Assembly: GCA_013215145.1 (NCBI GenBank)
Contig: JABSRP010000014.1
Span: 62,001 to 126,000, forward strand
Reading direction: 5' to 3'
DNA: 64,000 nucleotides
Source: Pseudobacteriovorax sp.
GTDB lineage: Bacteria > Bdellovibrionota_B > Oligoflexia > Oligoflexales > Oligoflexaceae
A program made the position numbers and the translations under genes. This document shows, one piece after another, positions 43,426-53,337 of the stretch. Numbering within the stretch: position 1 is the first letter of the stretch; each line of letters opens with the position of its first letter. The notes under the pieces were generated by a model that had not been told where the DNA came from, searched no databases, and saw only the letters and a list, made by a program, of their open reading frames with translations.

Positions 43426-44283
43426 TTATAGGCCGACGGCCTTGAATGCAGCTTGAGCGAGCTCCTCGGCTTTTCGACTTCCCACAATCATTCCGATCAC
43501 GTTGTCTTCGAGTTCCCAAACCAACACGTTGAAGTAGTCGCTGGCGTAAGTCTGATAAAGGAGTCCCTGATAGTTTCCTGGTTGGCTATAAGGAAAGTCC
43601 TCCAACCGGCCTTCGAACTGATAAATGAATAACTTATCCTTTTGAGCCAAACTACCAAACTGAGCTACGGCAATTTTTTGCACTTCATAGTCGATAACCG
43701 CTGCCCCTTCGACCTGCCAATCGCTCTCCGGCGACTTAATGGGCTTGGCAGAAAATCCCAAATTGGGGTAGCGGGCGAAGTAATCCCTCAACTCGTCCAA
43801 TTCGTTAGTGGGAAAATCCAACCGGCCTTCCGGGTCTTCGATCATCACCGCCGATTCGTACACCAGAGAGTCCAAAGCAGAAAACTTTGGCTTGGATTTT
43901 GGACCAAGCCAATAGTAACCGCCAATTCCCAAGCCGATAACGGCCAGAGCAATCAGTCCTCCTCTTATGAGCCGAGCAGCAACCGACACACGAGCGAACT
44001 CTTCGATGTCTGACGCCTCATGATTTGCCCTTGCGGCGTCGTCTTCCAGTAGAACGTGAAGCTGATGGGTTAGCTCGTCATCGACAAAAACCTTTTGAAA
44101 TTCTAGCTGCAGTTGGCCCCTGGCAAGGCCGTAGTCCACAAGCCTTTGCTCGTTACCATTGGTACCCATCACGCTATCAAAACGTGCCTTGTCAGACTCA
44201 GAAAGACTACCATCTTGGTACTCCGACAAATAAGCAAAAAAGAATTGGTCGTCACTTAGGTTTGTTGCAGAATTATTGCTCAT
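43426..44283 (-). CDS. Putative membrane anti-sigma factor
   Basis: 285 residues. A cytoplasmic N-terminal part of about 105 residues (YLSEYQDGSLSESDKARF resembles the start of anti-sigma domains), one membrane helix at 107-126 (GGLIALAVIGLGIGGYYWLG), then a periplasmic region. There is no cysteine in the protein, so the usual ZAS motif HxxxCxxC is absent. It follows the sigma-like gene by 13 nt, and the order sigma then anti-sigma is typical. SD GGGAG is 7 nt before the ATG. Confidence 0.7.
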   Translation of the reverse strand: MSNNSATNLSDDQFFFAYLSEYQDGSLSESDKARFDSVMGTNGNEQRLVDYGLARGQLQLEFQKVFVDDELTHQLHVLLEDDAARANHEASDIEEFARVSVAARLIRGGLIALAVIGLGIGGYYWLGPKSKPKFSALDSLVYESAVMIEDPEGRLDFPTNELDELRDYFARYPNLGFSAKPIKSPESDWQVEGAAVIDYEVQKIAVAQFGSLAQKDKLFIYQFEGRLEDFPYSQPGNYQGLLYQTYASDYFNVLVWELEDNVIGMIVGSRKAEELAQAAFKAVGL

Positions 44284-44296
44284 GTTTCAGCTCCCT

Positions 44297-44746
44297 TTAC
44301 TTCATCGACAAAAGTAATTGCTGGCGACCATCGGCAAGGTAGCGTCGGACTTCCACAGGTTTCATCTTCAAAATACGCTCGGTCTCTCGCGGCGACATAC
44401 CCAATATGTCAACCGTGACTAGAACTAAACGGCAGTCTTCACTCAGTTTTTGTAAGGACGCCACTAAGCCAGGCTTTTCCGGGTTAGACTTGTCCGTGAA
44501 TTCCAGTAGGTTCTCCCAGGCTAGGCTGAGCAGCTTGAAGCGAATATCTTGGCTCTCTAGGTTCAGGAACTCATTGATCAGCTTGGTGACCCTGGCAAAC
44601 GTCGCGATTACGAGTTTTTTGGCCTGCTCTTCGTTTAAAAGCACCGTATAGCCAAAGCGATAGACCAGATCCGCCTCGGAGCATAGATTACTCACAAAGA
44701 AAGCGACGGCTCCCGGATCTTCTGTACTTCTAGCGGATGCACCCAT
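44297..44746 (-). CDS. Divergent ECF-type sigma factor
   Basis: 149 residues. The first half has a region-2-like helix set (SEADLVYRFGYTVLLNEEQA, then ATFARVTKLINEFL). The C-terminal half has a region-4 helix-turn-helix: LVTVDILGMSPRETERILK followed by VEVRRYLADGRQQLL. Both are weakly conserved, so it is divergent. GAGG lies 7-9 nt before the ATG. Together with the following gene, it forms a sigma/anti-sigma-like pair; target promoters are unknown. Confidence 0.7.
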   Translation of the reverse strand: MGASARSTEDPGAVAFFVSNLCSEADLVYRFGYTVLLNEEQAKKLVIATFARVTKLINEFLNLESQDIRFKLLSLAWENLLEFTDKSNPEKPGLVASLQKLSEDCRLVLVTVDILGMSPRETERILKMKPVEVRRYLADGRQQLLLSMK

Positions 44747-44813
44747 TTACGTTCCTCAGCTCTAGAGTCTTGCGACGGATTTTCTTTCGTAAATCACCTG
44801 CTTCCATGGTAAC

Positions 44814-44839
44814 AATGTTGTCCATCAGGTGGCAACATT
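44814..44839. promoter_or_regulatory. Inverted repeat between the sigma-like gene and kdsB
   Basis: AATGTTG (44814-44820) and CAACATT (44833-44839) form perfect 7-bp arms; CCA and TGG inside continue the symmetry with one extra base. The repeat lies 68 bases before the sigma-like gene's ATG and 34 bases before kdsB. An operator or a promoter-linked hairpin. Confidence 0.4.
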
Positions 44840-44872
44840 CCGCCATATATTTGACGCACAGGATAGGGAATC

Positions 44873-45640
44873 ATGGAAGACAGCGCAAAAACTCCCGTTA
44901 ACTGGAACCAATGGCTTGTTGTCATACCGGCAAGGTTAGCTTCAACCCGACTTCCCAATAAACCGTTACAGGACCTTTGTGGAAAACCGCTGATCGTGAG
45001 GGTCTTCGAAAGGATCTCCCCTCTGGTCAAACAAGGAGCCACCGTCTTAGTAGCCACTGACGAGCCATCGGTCCAGACTGCCTGTGAGGACCACGGTGTT
45101 CCTGTCGCAATGACTAGCAAAACGCACCCCTCTGGTACCGATAGAGTTTTTGAAGTTAGCAATCGTCACGATACAAAGTTTGTTTTGAACGTCCAAGGGG
45201 ACGAGCCGTTTGTCAATCTGAGCACACTTGAGTCCCTTGCCCGTCGCATGGTAGCTAGTAAGAATAGTGAGATGGGTACCGTCGTCTATCGCAACACAAA
45301 CCCGAAAGACTTTGTTGATCCCAATATCGTTAAGACCATCATTTCTCAGGAGAATGCGCAGTATTTCTCAAGGAGCCCCATACCTTATCATAGAGACCAG
45401 GAATTCTCCTTTTTTTGGCAGCATATTGGCATCTATGCCTTCACCAAAAAAGCGCTCAAGGAATTTTGTAACCACCCGCCTCACCCTTGGGAGCTCTTGG
45501 AAAAACTCGAGCAATTGCGAGCTCTAGGCAATGGAATTGGTATACTAACCGTAGAAACTCATGAAGTTACTATCGGAATTGACACTCCCCAAGATCTCGA
45601 GGATGCCTGTGATCACTATAAAAAGAGCCTTAATATTTAG
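44873..45640 (+). CDS. kdsB: 3-deoxy-manno-octulosonate cytidylyltransferase
   Basis: 255 residues. It activates Kdo as CMP-Kdo for LPS core synthesis. VVIPARLASTRLPNKPL is the nucleotide-binding start; TKTHPSGTDRV is present as SKTHPSGTDRV; VQGDEP holds metal-ligand residues. SD AGGGA is 4-5 nt before the ATG. Its last 32-38 bases overlap the next large gene. Confidence 0.96.
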   Translation: MEDSAKTPVNWNQWLVVIPARLASTRLPNKPLQDLCGKPLIVRVFERISPLVKQGATVLVATDEPSVQTACEDHGVPVAMTSKTHPSGTDRVFEVSNRHDTKFVLNVQGDEPFVNLSTLESLARRMVASKNSEMGTVVYRNTNPKDFVDPNIVKTIISQENAQYFSRSPIPYHRDQEFSFFWQHIGIYAFTKKALKEFCNHPPHPWELLEKLEQLRALGNGIGILTVETHEVTIGIDTPQDLEDACDHYKKSLNI

Positions 45641-48600
45641 TATTTTCCTAGGTTTGCTGAGCGAGAGCCTGTACGCTCTTCCCATAGGTTTTGGTCGCAA
45701 CCAAAGAGACTTAAAATACAACCTCATCGAAACACCTCACTTCTACGTCTATCACGATTACAGGGTCACTAGGGAGGGTCAGGCTATCGCCAACTCCCTC
45801 GAGGCGGCTAGACCGGTTATCGAATCTTGGTTTCAGGTGCAACGCTCGAGCAAACTTCCAGCCATCCTATCGTCCACGACATCTAATGCAAGCTTTGCCA
45901 ACTTTATCACCGACGTGATCGAAATCCAGTCGCTTGGACGAGGAGACCGAGACCTTGCCTGGCACGAATACACCCACAACATGATGTATCTGTATTTGGA
46001 TAATATTTTCGGTCCAGCTGGGGCCATCATCCATCTACCTTGGATGCCCGCTTGGTGGATTGAGGGCCTGGCTGAAGCAACGTCAGCGTCCGTCGGTTCC
46101 GACCTCATGTACACCATCGAACGCTCTATGGCGCTTTCGGGTAATTGGCCCACTTATGACAAGCTCCATAGTCTCTACAACAGTTCCTTTGGCACCGAGG
46201 GGTATTCCATATCTGGCGCTTTCGTTAGCTACATCTTACGAACCTATGGGGCCGATAAACTCCCAGCCTTGATGGAAGATTTTTACGACTATACCATGCC
46301 CTGGTGGTGGCCTTGGACTGCCGTCCCTTTCAATGACTTTATGCCTCTAGATGCTGCCCTAGAAAACCATACAGGCAAGACGGGAGAACAGCTCTACGAA
46401 GAGTACAAAACCTTCGCGGAACGCTACTGGAAAAGGCAAACCGGACTCTACTTTTACGATACCAAAAACCTCAGCCTTTCTGTACTGCAACCTAAAAGTA
46501 GAAAGACTCGCATGGGATCCAGTAGTGTGAAAGCGTCACCTTATGGCCTACAGGCGCGGGGAGATAAGTTGTACAGGATGGTTTACGATCTGGACGAAAA
46601 CGCCAACATGGAGCTCCGTCTGACCCCAAATAAAAAAGGTGGCTTCAGCAAAACTCCCATCAAAAAACTACCAGATGACATCTACCTTTCGCGCATCGTC
46701 CATGGCTCCCATCAAGTTGTCGTCAAATCTGAGGTAAACGATAATTTAGAACCCGTTTCGACTCTTTATCGACTGAGTAAAAAAACCTTATCTCCAAAAA
46801 TCAAACGGCCTGGCACGATAGTCAAGGTTCTGCCTTCGAGAACCTCTATCCTTTGGCTAGAAAACGAGCGCGACACCTCAAGGCTTTGCCAAGTTTCCAA
46901 GGAGCAATTTAGTAAAAAAGGCCTCGTTACAAAAAAGCATATTCATTGTCCGATGAAGGCAACCTACCCTGATACTTTGACCGTTTTGGGCGAGTCCTTC
47001 CAAGGGGATGCAAAAAATGAGACCGTTAGTCACCTATGGATTCGTAAGAGCACGGAATACCTGCGAGGCAATCGCCACCAGATCGTGAGGTACGACCCGG
47101 ATAGAAAAACCGCCACTAACATGGCAGACAAGTTCGGTGGCAAACCGATCTCGGTAGCTCAGGTCAAAGAAAACACCTATGTCTTACTTTCGGGAAAAAA
47201 TGCACGCCTGCTACGCCGATTCTCTCAGGGAGGCATGTGTACAGGAGAGCTATCCCTTGGGGACGCCGTGAATTCCATTTACGGCATGACGAATCGCCTT
47301 GTAGCTAACTTCAATGACTATCAGCGCAAAACCGCTTCAAGTGGACAAAAGTTCTGGATCGTTGCCAAAGACCCAAGAGAGTTTTCCTTCAAGCCCTGCC
47401 GTTCAACATCAGGCCCCGTATCTCCACTACTCATCGCCATGAATCAACCAGGGATCTCCTTTGCCGGAGCATTGAGGGAGAGTTCGCCTTATCACCAAAG
47501 CACAAAAGCTAGCCAGACGTTGACCCCTGGTGCCAAGGCTCTTGATCAATACCCCAAGTCTTATACATCGGAAAAAGCCGATTGGCACCCTCGCCCAGTA
47601 TTTGCCTTTCCATGGATTGGCGCCGGCGCTGTTGGCAACCAGTATGGATTCCTTTCCGTTCCTTTGATGGATCATCTCCAGAACGAAACCGTGACGCTAA
47701 GCGCTCTCTACGGAATCGAGAGCGAGTTCCCTAATCTAGACCTCACCCTACAGACCAATCGATTCGCCACAACACTAAGGCTCAATGCCTTTAGGCGTCA
47801 AAGCTGGAATGGGGTGATACCAGGTACAGAAGGAAGCTCCATTTTTTACTTCGACGAAAGAGGGGCGGAATTCGAAGGCAGCCGCTCTTTTCGAGGCCCC
47901 AAAATCAGTCTAAGTGGAGGCTACCGAGCCACCTACAAAGAACCCTATATCGGCGATGCCGGGATCTGGCGATTCTTGGCTCAAGGGTATGCAAATGAAT
48001 TTTACGCCAGCTTTAGCCAGGTGTTTAGTTCGCGGCGTCGCGGCAACCCCAGCTTCAACTACGGTGTGACCGGATTGGTGGCACCTGAACAGATCAATGA
48101 TAACTTTAAATACGACAAACTTAGGTTTCGGGCCGCCTATGGCCATTCGATTTATCTGCTCGGGATGAACACCCGCCAAAGGCTAGGCTTAACCTACGGC
48201 CGCACCCGAGGCAAAAGGAGACCCTATCTTAGGGAAGTCCATCGACCATTGCGTACTTTTGTACCGGGAAGTGGCGGTGGCTACAACGAGATCAATGTCA
48301 GTTTTTCACCCACAAGTTTTTTGACGGCGGCTGAATACGGGGATACCCAGGCCGGACTCAACTGGTCCTGGACCTTTCCTATAATCCGTCATTTTGACTA
48401 TTTAATTCACATTTTTTATCTCGAGAGACTAGACTTTACGGCATTCTTTAACTACGGAAACGCATGGAATCAGCAGATCAAACCTCACCCCGACAGCTTT
48501 GTTAAGGCCCATGGCTATAATCTTGACCTTTCCTCTGATATAAAAGGGGTCACGGTCAACCTCGGACTCGGTACAGGCCAAGTCTTTGAGCGCGATTGGG

Positions 48601-48641
48601 AGCTGTTTTTCAAATTCGGCTTCGACACCCTACTAGAATGA
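45609..48641 (+). CDS. Large exported HEXXH metallopeptidase-like protein with barrel-like C-terminus
   Basis: About 1010 residues. A signal-like segment (IKRALIFSIFLGLLSESLYA) is followed by a domain with HEYTH, and EGLAEA 29 residues later, the gluzincin pattern; the middle (about 280-600) is beta-rich, possibly a propeller; the last 300 residues show alternating beta strands (GFRFR-like) ending in LFFKFGFDTLLE as an outer-membrane barrel would. The start may be ATG 45603 or GTG 45609; GAGG 6 nt before the GTG favours 45609. Both overlap kdsB. Substrate unknown. Confidence 0.72.
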   Translation: MITIKRALIFSIFLGLLSESLYALPIGFGRNQRDLKYNLIETPHFYVYHDYRVTREGQAIANSLEAARPVIESWFQVQRSSKLPAILSSTTSNASFANFITDVIEIQSLGRGDRDLAWHEYTHNMMYLYLDNIFGPAGAIIHLPWMPAWWIEGLAEATSASVGSDLMYTIERSMALSGNWPTYDKLHSLYNSSFGTEGYSISGAFVSYILRTYGADKLPALMEDFYDYTMPWWWPWTAVPFNDFMPLDAALENHTGKTGEQLYEEYKTFAERYWKRQTGLYFYDTKNLSLSVLQPKSRKTRMGSSSVKASPYGLQARGDKLYRMVYDLDENANMELRLTPNKKGGFSKTPIKKLPDDIYLSRIVHGSHQVVVKSEVNDNLEPVSTLYRLSKKTLSPKIKRPGTIVKVLPSRTSILWLENERDTSRLCQVSKEQFSKKGLVTKKHIHCPMKATYPDTLTVLGESFQGDAKNETVSHLWIRKSTEYLRGNRHQIVRYDPDRKTATNMADKFGGKPISVAQVKENTYVLLSGKNARLLRRFSQGGMCTGELSLGDAVNSIYGMTNRLVANFNDYQRKTASSGQKFWIVAKDPREFSFKPCRSTSGPVSPLLIAMNQPGISFAGALRESSPYHQSTKASQTLTPGAKALDQYPKSYTSEKADWHPRPVFAFPWIGAGAVGNQYGFLSVPLMDHLQNETVTLSALYGIESEFPNLDLTLQTNRFATTLRLNAFRRQSWNGVIPGTEGSSIFYFDERGAEFEGSRSFRGPKISLSGGYRATYKEPYIGDAGIWRFLAQGYANEFYASFSQVFSSRRRGNPSFNYGVTGLVAPEQINDNFKYDKLRFRAAYGHSIYLLGMNTRQRLGLTYGRTRGKRRPYLREVHRPLRTFVPGSGGGYNEINVSFSPTSFLTAAEYGDTQAGLNWSWTFPIIRHFDYLIHIFYLERLDFTAFFNYGNAWNQQIKPHPDSFVKAHGYNLDLSSDIKGVTVNLGLGTGQVFERDWELFFKFGFDTLLE

Positions 48642-48662
48642 GCAAAGAGAGGACAGAGTTTC

Positions 48663-49772
48663 ATGGATAATACATTTGGCCACATATTCCGCGTCACGAC
48701 TTTCGGCGAATCCCATGGGGGTGCTGTTGGCGTGGTGATAGATGGCTGCCCCTCTGGACATGAAATCAGCATAGAAGCCATCCAAAAGCAATTAGACCGC
48801 AGGCGGCCAGGCCAAAGTCACCTGGCATCCCCTAGAGCCGAGCTGGATCAGGTGGAATGCCTGTCAGGCCTAAGCCAAAATATCACTCTAGGAACCCCCA
48901 TCACTCTTATCGTGCGCAATAAGGATGCTAAGGCGGATCATTATTCGGATCTCAAAGAGGTCTATCGCCCTTCCCATGCCGATTACACAACTGATGCCAA
49001 GTTTGGATTGAAGGCACCCTCGGGTGGAGGCCGGGCGTCGGCCCGAGAAACCATTGGCCGCGTGGCAGCGGCAGCCGTCGCCGAGCAAGTCCTAAAACGA
49101 CTAGTGCCCGGTTTTGAGGTGGTGGCCTGGGTCGATCGCGTCAAAGATTTGCAGGCAGATATCCCGTCTCCCGAGAGCATTAGCCGAGAGGATGTCGATG
49201 CCACGCCCCTGCGTTGCCCAGACCCCAAACAGGGTCCGGATATGGAAAAAATCATTGTCTCGGCAAAGAAAGCCGGCGACTCTGTAGGGGGCACGATATT
49301 CTGCGGGGTAAAACATTGCCCAGTCGGATTAGGGGGACCAGTTTTTGATAAACTCGAAGCTGAGCTTGCTAGGGCACTAATGAGCCTGCCTGCAACAAAA
49401 GGTTTTGAGATCGGCTCTGGATTTTCCGCGGCAGGATATATGGGATCCGAGCACAACGATGCCTTCTATCGTGATGGTGACAAGGTGCGAACCAAGACCA
49501 ATCGCTCTGGCGGCGTTCAGGGTGGGATTAGCAATGGCGAATATATTTATACCAGGACCGCGTTCAAACCCGTCGCGACGATCTTCAAAGATCAAGATTC
49601 GGTTGATCGCGACGGTCAGGAAACACTGTTTAAGCCCAAGGCGGGACGTCACGATCCATGCGTCCTCCCGAGAGCCGTCCCCATGGTGGAAGCCATGACA
49701 GTCCTTGCGGTGATGGATCATTATTTGCGCCAGCTTGTTACGATACATAGTCGCGGGGACCAGCACGTATAA
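48663..49772 (+). CDS. aroC: Chorismate synthase
   Basis: 369 residues. Converts EPSP to chorismate with reduced FMN, the branch point to tryptophan, tyrosine and phenylalanine. [17 protein letters not shown] and the RPGHAD-like [24 protein letters not shown], and [11 protein letters not shown] segments are conserved, all in family order. Its product feeds the trp genes at the right end of the window, but the two loci are separate units. Confidence 0.96.
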   Translation: MDNTFGHIFRVTTFGESHGGAVGVVIDGCPSGHEISIEAIQKQLDRRRPGQSHLASPRAELDQVECLSGLSQNITLGTPITLIVRNKDAKADHYSDLKEVYRPSHADYTTDAKFGLKAPSGGGRASARETIGRVAAAAVAEQVLKRLVPGFEVVAWVDRVKDLQADIPSPESISREDVDATPLRCPDPKQGPDMEKIIVSAKKAGDSVGGTIFCGVKHCPVGLGGPVFDKLEAELARALMSLPATKGFEIGSGFSAAGYMGSEHNDAFYRDGDKVRTKTNRSGGVQGGISNGEYIYTRTAFKPVATIFKDQDSVDRDGQETLFKPKAGRHDPCVLPRAVPMVEAMTVLAVMDHYLRQLVTIHSRGDQHV

Positions 49773-49805
49773 ATAGGATTTTAACCACATAGGTCATATC
49801 CCTTT

Positions 49806-51986
49806 ATGGAACAAAAAATAGGTTTTGGAACCTTTAAGGGAGTTTACACTCCCAGTGTGCTGACGATTCTCGGCGTGATCATGTACCTACGCATGGGCTG
49901 GGTCGTCGGTAACGTAGGCTTAATCGGAACCCTCATCATTGTGACCCTGTCGTCGGCGATTACTTTCGTCACCGCACTATCCATCTCAGCCACCGCAACG
50001 AATATGAAAGTCGGCACCGGTGGCGCTTACTACATGATTTCTCGCTCGCTCGGAGTCGAAATTGGTGCTGCCGTTGGCATTCCACTATATTTGGCCCAAG
50101 TTCTTGGCATATCGTTTTACTCAGTGGGTTTCGCTGAGTCTCTCGTGGCATTGTTTCCTAATTTGTCGGTTACTGCCTGTGCCATCGCGTGTTTAGTGAT
50201 TCTCACAGCTGTCACCTATAAATCAGCCGATCTCGCGCTGCGGATTCAGTTTCTCGTGATGCTGGCTATCGTTCTTTCACTCATTTCGTTTTTTTGGGGT
50301 GGATTAACCTTAGAAACTATACCAGACCCATCACCATCGGCGACGATTCTCGAGGACGCCTCTTTTTGGGCCGTTTTTGCTGTCTTTTTCCCAGCGGTAA
50401 CAGGTATCCTCTCCGGAGTTTCGATGTCGGGTGACCTGAAAGATCCCAGCCGATCGCTACCTTTCGGAACCATTGCAGCCGTCCTAACGGGATATGTAGT
50501 ATACTCAGCGGTTCCTGCGATGCTCCATGCGGCATTACCTGCAGACTTACTGAAACAAGATCCCATGATCATGGTTAAAATCGCCAAATTCGGTTTTCTC
50601 ATCTACTTGGGAATCTGGGGCGCAACCCTTTCAAGTGCATTAGGTGGCCTGCTAGGAGCACCTAGAATCCTGCAAGCCTTAGCCAATGATTCCGTAGTTT
50701 TCAAAAAACTAGCCAAAACTTACGGGACTGACCAAAACCCTCGGCTTGCGACTTTGGTCAGCTTTCTATTCGCTCTGGTGGGCATCTTACTTGGTGACCT
50801 CAATGCCATAGCCCCTATCCTGTCGATGTTTTTCTTGACCGCTTATGGTCTACTTAATTTTAGTGCGGGGATAGAAGCCCTCATTGCCAGTCCATCGTGG
50901 AGGCCTAAATTTAAAAGCCATTGGGGCACCTCTATGATTGGTGCTTTCCTTTGCCTGGCAACGATGCTTATGATCAACCCTGGCGCCACCTTCATTGCTG
51001 TGGCCTGCGTCATCGGTATTTACTATTACATGCTGCGCCGCAATCTTAAGGCCCGATGGGAAGATATGGGTTACGGAATCCTAATGCTACTGAGCCGCTA
51101 TTCCATTTATCAACTTGGCAAAAAGAAGGCTAATGCGAAGTCCTGGAGACCAAATTTTCTCGTCCTAAGTGGAGCTCCTACGAATCGTTGGTACCTTATT
51201 GATTTTGCCCATAACATCACCCAGGGTAAGGGCTTTTTAACCGTTGCTAGCGTGTTGACAAAAAACGAAGCCAATGTGAAGAAACGCCAAGCATTTAAAG
51301 AGTCCATTCATGAATATCTAAAGAAACGACGGGTTCAGGCTCTGGTTGAGGTCTTCCTGTCTCATGACGTGTCGGAAGGCCTCCACTCTTTAGTACAGGG
51401 TTACGGTATGGGCACCTTAACTCCGAACACGATCCTTCTAGGCGAAACTGAAAAAGAGGAAAACTATGAAAAGTTCTCCGAATTCATTCAATTCAGCCAT
51501 ATCAATAATAAAAACGTCATCCTATTTCGTGAGAGCATGAAAACCACGCACGAAGGACAGAGAATTCATGTTTGGTGGGGTAGGGAAAGACAAAATGCTG
51601 GTTTGATGCTAGCGCTAGCCTATATGCTACAGCTGAGTGATCCTTGGAGCCGGGCGGAGATTGTCCTCAATACCATTGTCAAAAATGAAACAGAAAAAGA
51701 GGCCGCAGAGAAAATGCTCCAGAAGTTTTTACTCAATGGCAGGTTGAAGATGTCCCTACAAATTGTCATTAAGGAAAGCTGGCGTCAATCACTAAAGAAG
51801 ACCATCACTTCCATGTCATCGGATGCTGATCTTGTTTTTATCGGTATGCGCCCTCCTGAGATCGATGAATCCACAGCTGACTACAAGAACTATTATGAGA
51901 GTATTATTGATTTGACCTCCGACTTACCACCAGCTGCGATTGTTATGGCAGCTCAAGAGATCGACTTTGCCAAAGTCTTCAGCTAG
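49806..51986 (+). CDS. SLC12-type cation-chloride cotransporter-like protein
   Basis: 726 residues. The N-terminal start FGTFKGVYTPSVLTILGVIM followed by YLRMGWVVGNVGLIG is the classical opening of APC-superfamily SLC12 (Na-K-Cl/K-Cl) transporters. About 12 helices reach residue 430; the C-terminal 290 residues are cytoplasmic and similar in layout to SLC12 regulatory tails (FLVLSGAPTNRWYLIDFAHN, then DADLVFIGMRPP). Ions moved are not decided by sequence. A weak SD (AGG 14 nt upstream) precedes the ATG. Confidence 0.83.
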   Translation: MEQKIGFGTFKGVYTPSVLTILGVIMYLRMGWVVGNVGLIGTLIIVTLSSAITFVTALSISATATNMKVGTGGAYYMISRSLGVEIGAAVGIPLYLAQVLGISFYSVGFAESLVALFPNLSVTACAIACLVILTAVTYKSADLALRIQFLVMLAIVLSLISFFWGGLTLETIPDPSPSATILEDASFWAVFAVFFPAVTGILSGVSMSGDLKDPSRSLPFGTIAAVLTGYVVYSAVPAMLHAALPADLLKQDPMIMVKIAKFGFLIYLGIWGATLSSALGGLLGAPRILQALANDSVVFKKLAKTYGTDQNPRLATLVSFLFALVGILLGDLNAIAPILSMFFLTAYGLLNFSAGIEALIASPSWRPKFKSHWGTSMIGAFLCLATMLMINPGATFIAVACVIGIYYYMLRRNLKARWEDMGYGILMLLSRYSIYQLGKKKANAKSWRPNFLVLSGAPTNRWYLIDFAHNITQGKGFLTVASVLTKNEANVKKRQAFKESIHEYLKKRRVQALVEVFLSHDVSEGLHSLVQGYGMGTLTPNTILLGETEKEENYEKFSEFIQFSHINNKNVILFRESMKTTHEGQRIHVWWGRERQNAGLMLALAYMLQLSDPWSRAEIVLNTIVKNETEKEAAEKMLQKFLLNGRLKMSLQIVIKESWRQSLKKTITSMSSDADLVFIGMRPPEIDESTADYKNYYESIIDLTSDLPPAAIVMAAQEIDFAKVFS

Positions 51987-52067
51987 TTGCGACCAAAAGA
52001 GTTTTGGCTCACGATCGCTGTGAGAAAAAGGGTCCATTTTTTTAGGGTATTGGTGAATGGGTTTCCT

Positions 52068-53303
52068 TCAAGACTCGAAGGAAGCACTCACTAAACTCTG
52101 CATCATGTCAAAAGCCTGAGGTGAGAGGCCTTCTGTTAATGTGTCCTGGCCGAGCATATGACAGGACATCAATTGGAAGCGCATCATATCGTCTAAAGAC
52201 GATTGATCAGAGTTAGATTTTGGATTGACACGATGGATGTTTGCCCCGAGAAAGCTGAATCGTTGAAACAAAAAAATCAGATCAAGAAGATCGGCTTCCA
52301 TAAAAGCAGAGAGCAGTTTGGGGCCACCTTCAATGAAGATAGACTGCAGCGGATGCTGTGTGATCTGCTTGTAAGCAGTAGACAACAAATCTAATAAGTC
52401 TCTGTCCACGTTTCCGTTCCATTGCAAACCTACAGTAGACGCATGCTCGTTAATCCAAGGAACTGACAAAGGGCCAAGATATATTTGCCTTCCCTCTTTA
52501 AAGGTTTTTTCCAGTAAGGTTTGCTTTACGGATGGGTCAATATTCGCCAATCTTCCGCCACGATCTAGTATGATTTTAATCGGATGGCGATTGATAGGAG
52601 TTAGCGATTCACGGGCATTCAATGAAGGCAAATCAGCTAGCACTGTTGCAGCGGACACGAGAATACAGTCATATTTTTGTCTAAGGTGATGGGTGTACCG
52701 CCTTGCTTCTTTGCCAGTGATCCATTTTGAAACCCCCTTATCGTCAGAAAGTAAAGCATCGGCAGTTTGTGCCCACTTACCAATCACCAAAGGTTTCTTT
52801 TCTTTTTGGTAGAACATAAAAGCAAAATGCCAAGCAGCTATTTCCTTGGCCAATGTTCCAACGTGGACCTCGATTCCAGCTGCCTTCAGCATTTGAATCC
52901 CCTGGCCATTCACATCCTGAAAAGGATCTATCATACCTATGACACAGCGTTTAATTTTTAAATCGATCAATAGTTCTGCGCAGGGTGGTTGCTTTCCATG
53001 GTGACTACATGGCTCAAGCGTTACGTAACAAACAGAATCCCGCAGATCTTTTGTATCCTGAGCGGAATATGCTGCCACGCGTTCACCATGCTTGCCGCCA
53101 TAAGTTTCTGTCGTTCCCTGACCAATGATCACTCCATGTTTGACGAAAACACAGCCTACGTTAGGATTCGGGTTGGCTTTACCAGTGCCAGTCATTGCCA
53201 TCTCAAGAGCCCGAGACATCCAACTCTCATCTTCGCTTAATAAACCTGACTTTGGCCCTATGATGCCACCAAAACTAAACCCAGGTTGAAGATTCCATGC
53301 CAC
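52068..53303 (-). CDS. ribD: Bifunctional riboflavin deaminase/reductase RibD
   Basis: 411 residues. Deaminase domain (about 25-155): the zinc motif is HGE at 72-74 (usual HAE) with C99 and C108 in PCSHHGKQPPC. The C-terminal reductase part (about 160-370) shows PLVIGKWAQTADALLSD and IFIEGGPKLLSAF. An N-terminal tail of 27 residues precedes the family start. GTG start at 53303 has GGAG 10 nt upstream. No FMN riboswitch is seen upstream. Other rib genes are not in the window. Confidence 0.9.
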   Translation of the reverse strand: MAWNLQPGFSFGGIIGPKSGLLSEDESWMSRALEMAMTGTGKANPNPNVGCVFVKHGVIIGQGTTETYGGKHGERVAAYSAQDTKDLRDSVCYVTLEPCSHHGKQPPCAELLIDLKIKRCVIGMIDPFQDVNGQGIQMLKAAGIEVHVGTLAKEIAAWHFAFMFYQKEKKPLVIGKWAQTADALLSDDKGVSKWITGKEARRYTHHLRQKYDCILVSAATVLADLPSLNARESLTPINRHPIKIILDRGGRLANIDPSVKQTLLEKTFKEGRQIYLGPLSVPWINEHASTVGLQWNGNVDRDLLDLLSTAYKQITQHPLQSIFIEGGPKLLSAFMEADLLDLIFLFQRFSFLGANIHRVNPKSNSDQSSLDDMMRFQLMSCHMLGQDTLTEGLSPQAFDMMQSLVSASFES

Positions 53304-53337
53304 AGTCTAAACTCTCCTAAATATTCAGCTAAGTTAG

